Assembly (NCBI GenBank): GCA_023436685.1
Contig: JAEZIL010000226.1
Coordinates: forward strand, 1-25,361
From: Bacteroidota bacterium
GTDB taxonomy: Bacteria > Bacteroidota > Bacteroidia > Chitinophagales > Chitinophagaceae
DNA: 25,361 nt
Direction of reading: 5' to 3'
Positions within the stretch are counted from its first letter, which is position 1; every line of letters starts with the position of its first letter. Of the stretch, positions 23,517 through 25,361 are shown piece after piece. The notes beneath the pieces were generated by a model. That model did no database searches. It was not told where the DNA came from and saw only the letters and a program-made list of their open reading frames with translations. Position numbers and translations under genes: made by a program.

Positions 23517-23519
23517 GTA

Positions 23520-24644
23520 TTAATAAGTAATTACTTGTTGCTCTATATGCTCCGGCATTTTACGGAACTCGTATTGCTGGTTTCGTAACTGTGGTTCAAA
23601 GCCTGCTTCACGTATCGCAGCCTGTATGCCATCGGCAGTAAAGCGGTGAGGGGCACCTGCAGCACTTACTACATTCTCTTCTATCATTATAGAACCGAAA
23701 TCATTAGCACCTGCATGCATACATATTTGGGCAGTTTGCTTACCTACCGTCAGCCACGATGCTGCAATGTTCTTTACATTAGGTAGCATGATACGGCTCA
23801 TGGCTATCATACGTATATATTCTTCGGCAGTAGTTAGGTTTTTGGTTCCACGTATACGTTTCAGTAGCGTATCTACATCCTGAAATGTCCACGGTATAAA
23901 TGCTATAAAGCCCTTTGAGCTCTCAGGTTTCTTTGCTTGTACTTCACGTATTTTTACCAGGTGCTCAAAACGTTCAAGAATAGTTTCTACGTGCCCAAAC
24001 ATCATGGTAGCAGTAGTTGTCAGCCCTATATTATGCGCTTCATGCATAATATCCAGCCATTCCTGCGCACCGCATTTGCCTTTCGATATCAGCCTACGCA
24101 CACGGTCGTTCAGTATCTCAGCCCCGGGGCCAGGCATACTATCCATACCTGCCTCTTTAAGTGCCAGTAGAGCTTCGCGATGTGACACCCCCGATACCTT
24201 GCAAATATGTGCTACTTCGGGTGGGCCTAATGCATGCAGTTTCAGGTTGGGGTATAACTCTTTTAATTGTTTAAAGAGGTCAACATAATAGTCTAGTCCC
24301 AGTTCAGGGTTATGCCCACCTTGCAGCAGTAACTGTTCGCCACCATATCTGAATGTTTCTTCTATTTTTACCTTGTAGGTTTCTATATCAGTTACATAAC
24401 CTTCGGCATGGCCGGGTATACGGTAAAAATTACAAAACTTACAGTTGGCCACACAAGTATTGGTGGTATTCATATTCCTATCAATGATCCAGGTAACTTT
24501 CCCGTGTGGAAGCTGCATTTTACGTAGCTCATTACCTATATACATCAGATCGGTCAACAGGGCATTTTCAAACAGGAATACACCTTCTTCCGCACTTAAA
24601 AACTCAAATCGCATAGCGCGATCGTACAACTCTGATAATTGCAT
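23520..24644 (-). CDS. mqnC: Cyclic dehypoxanthinyl futalosine synthase
   Basis: Radical-SAM enzyme that cyclises dehypoxanthinyl futalosine in the futalosine route to menaquinone. The product has 374 residues. The cluster motif is TCVANCKFCNF (Cys64, Cys68, Cys71), preceded by IIDRNMNTTN. LLQGGHNPELGLDYYVDL, LHALGPPEV and SMPGPGAEIL follow, and LTVGKQTAQICMHAGANDFGS lies near the C-terminus. MqnE and CofH/CofG share the general fold; the QGGxNPxLxLDYY and PPEV blocks favour MqnC. It implies that this organism makes menaquinone by the futalosine rather than the o-succinylbenzoate route. It faces the merR gene head to head and is followed by a terminator. Confidence 0.93.
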   Translation of the reverse strand: MQLSELYDRAMRFEFLSAEEGVFLFENALLTDLMYIGNELRKMQLPHGKVTWIIDRNMNTTNTCVANCKFCNFYRIPGHAEGYVTDIETYKVKIEETFRYGGEQLLLQGGHNPELGLDYYVDLFKQLKELYPNLKLHALGPPEVAHICKVSGVSHREALLALKEAGMDSMPGPGAEILNDRVRRLISKGKCGAQEWLDIMHEAHNIGLTTTATMMFGHVETILERFEHLVKIREVQAKKPESSKGFIAFIPWTFQDVDTLLKRIRGTKNLTTAEEYIRMIAMSRIMLPNVKNIAASWLTVGKQTAQICMHAGANDFGSIMIEENVVSAAGAPHRFTADGIQAAIREAGFEPQLRNQQYEFRKMPEHIEQQVITY

Positions 24645-24664
24645 GAATAGAACGTAATAAGTAG

Positions 24665-24672
24665 CAAAAGTA
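24665..24672 (-). promoter_or_regulatory. Possible -7 element of the mqnC promoter
   Basis: On the minus strand TACTTTTG matches TAnnTTTG and lies 20 bases before the mqnC start. No matching -33 element was found upstream. Confidence 0.45.
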
Positions 24673-24754
24673 GCTTAAAATAAGCAGCAGAACTATATAA
24701 TATGCCGATAGTATAATAAGTTAATTCGCAGCAATACTTGGAAAATATGGCTGT

Positions 24755-24762
24755 TAATTTTG
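24755..24762 (+). promoter_or_regulatory. Possible -7 element of the merR-like gene
   Basis: TAATTTTG matches TAnnTTTG and ends 15 bases before the ATG at 24778. The nearest TTG upstream is only 14 bases away, too close for the usual spacing, so the call is tentative. Confidence 0.4.
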
Positions 24763-24777
24763 TTATTTTGTACTGCA

Positions 24778-25341
24778 ATGGCAACAGGCATACTTACATT
24801 ATTTGGAGACGAAGAACCGGCACCCGAGGATATCAATGCCGTGGGTAAAAGCCGGACTCTACCCAAAGAAAAAAAGGAAGGGGCAAAAAAGGCCCTTAAA
24901 GCCGACCCTGCATCAAGTCGTATTGCAGAAAAACCCAAACCGGTAGCAAAGCCTAAAGCTAAAAAGGTAGCCAAATCTCAAACTAAAGAAGAAACCGTCA
25001 AAACAGAAATACTGGAAGGATGGGTTCCGGAAAAACAATATTATTCTATTGGCGAAGTAGCTTCGCTGTTTAGGGTAGCTACATCTCATATCCGTTTCTG
25101 GACAAAGGAATTTGATATGCGTGTACGCACTACTCGTAAAGGAGACCGACTTTACGCACCCGACCAAATAAAAGAGTTGCGCGCTATATATAATCTGGTA
25201 AAGGAACGTGGTTATACCATAGCAGGCGCTAAAGCCAAACTTAAATCGGATAAAAAGGCTTCGGTAGAAACTATAGACCTGAAAAAGTCAATGCTACAAC
25301 TGAGGAATAAACTATTACATATAAGAAACCAGTTAGGATAG
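24778..25341 (+). CDS. MerR-family transcriptional regulator with basic N-terminal extension
   Basis: A 187-residue protein. The start is ATG at 24778 (MATGILTLFGDEEPAPED); the upstream in-frame start at 24760 lies within the probable promoter box. Residues about 85-155 are a MerR winged helix-turn-helix: YYSIGEVASLFRVATSHIRFW, then RTTRKGDRLYAPDQIKELRAIYNLVKERGYTIAGAKAKL. A short C-terminal coiled coil (LKKSMLQLRNKLLHIRNQL) would dimerise it. MerR domains normally begin at the N-terminus; here some 80 residues rich in Lys, Ala, Pro and Glu precede it, with repeated KPKPVAKPKAKK-like text. No effector-binding cysteines are seen, so it is not a classical metal sensor. The target is unknown. 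Confidence 0.88.
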   Translation: MATGILTLFGDEEPAPEDINAVGKSRTLPKEKKEGAKKALKADPASSRIAEKPKPVAKPKAKKVAKSQTKEETVKTEILEGWVPEKQYYSIGEVASLFRVATSHIRFWTKEFDMRVRTTRKGDRLYAPDQIKELRAIYNLVKERGYTIAGAKAKLKSDKKASVETIDLKKSMLQLRNKLLHIRNQLG

Positions 25342-25345
25342 GAAC

Positions 25346-25361
25346 ATGAAAATAATAATAA
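25346..25361 (+). CDS. Possible start of the next gene (cut by window end)
   Basis: An ATG four bases after the merR-like stop opens MKIII..., the look of a signal peptide or membrane anchor. Only five codons are visible, so identity cannot be given. In other Bacteroidota a LemA-family gene often follows such a regulator, but nothing here tests that. Confidence 0.3.

Noticed and set aside
1..25361. Search for CRISPR arrays, tRNAs, insertion sequences and phage or defence genes
   Set aside because: No direct repeat series, cloverleaf, transposase, integrase or terminal inverted repeats were seen by eye on either strand.

Overview
The window is a stretch of chromosome from a member of the Bacteroidota, probably a Chitinophagia- or Cytophagia-like bacterium. 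Four things support this at phylum level: an AT-rich composition; several upstream sequences matching the Bacteroidota primary promoter (TTTG about 20 bases before TAnnTTTG); families typical of the phylum (GSCFA protein, TIGR02757/DUF2400 protein, a kinase fused to a RapZ C-terminal domain, a MerR regulator with an extended N-terminus); and a futalosine-type menaquinone gene (mqnC). Genus cannot be fixed from the sequence. No rRNA, tRNA, CRISPR array, insertion sequence, phage or plasmid gene is visible; this looks like ordinary core genome.

Layout. 1-671: 3' end of gyrB, followed by a hairpin-rich convergent gap. 876-4491 (minus): nfi (endonuclease V), yidC and a GSCFA protein. 4710-5429 (plus): clpP, closed by a bidirectional terminator. 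5498-8245 (minus): an operon of lpxH, a SixA-like phosphatase and an APH-kinase/RapZ-C fusion. 8246-8722: a promoter, a SAM-I riboswitch and its terminator, controlling a transsulfuration enzyme and homoserine dehydrogenase (8723-11200). 11197-12647 (minus): a secreted cyclophilin and a TIGR02757 protein. 12714-14754 (plus): corA and a Wzz-like two-helix membrane protein. 14751-15158 (minus): methylmalonyl-CoA epimerase. 15274-18579: Fe-S assembly genes iscS, an A-type carrier and nfu, interrupted by two small, possibly paralogous, secreted orphan proteins on the minus strand. 18685-22708 (plus): manC, a YbdL-like methionine aminotransferase and a GT-C-type membrane glycosyltransferase in a tight operon. 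22692-24644 (minus): a TauE/SafE transporter and mqnC. 24778-25341 (plus): a MerR-family regulator with a Lys/Ala/Pro-rich N-terminus.

How the genes fit together. The clearest regulatory unit is the SAM-I riboswitch: promoter, aptamer, an 11-bp antiterminator and a competing 12-bp terminator can all be read directly, so excess S-adenosylmethionine should stop transcription of the homoserine/methionine genes. The lpxH operon joins lipid A synthesis with an amino-sugar-kinase-like protein carrying the RapZ domain, which suggests, without proving, an envelope-precursor function. IscS, the A-type carrier and Nfu cover sulfur mobilisation and cluster delivery, but no IscU/SufBCD scaffold lies in the window.

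I found no obviously new defence or mobile system. The best candidates for a second look are the kinase-RapZ fusion, the two orphan secreted proteins inside the Fe-S locus, the shared heptamer in three separate terminators, and the histone-tail-like extension on the MerR protein.
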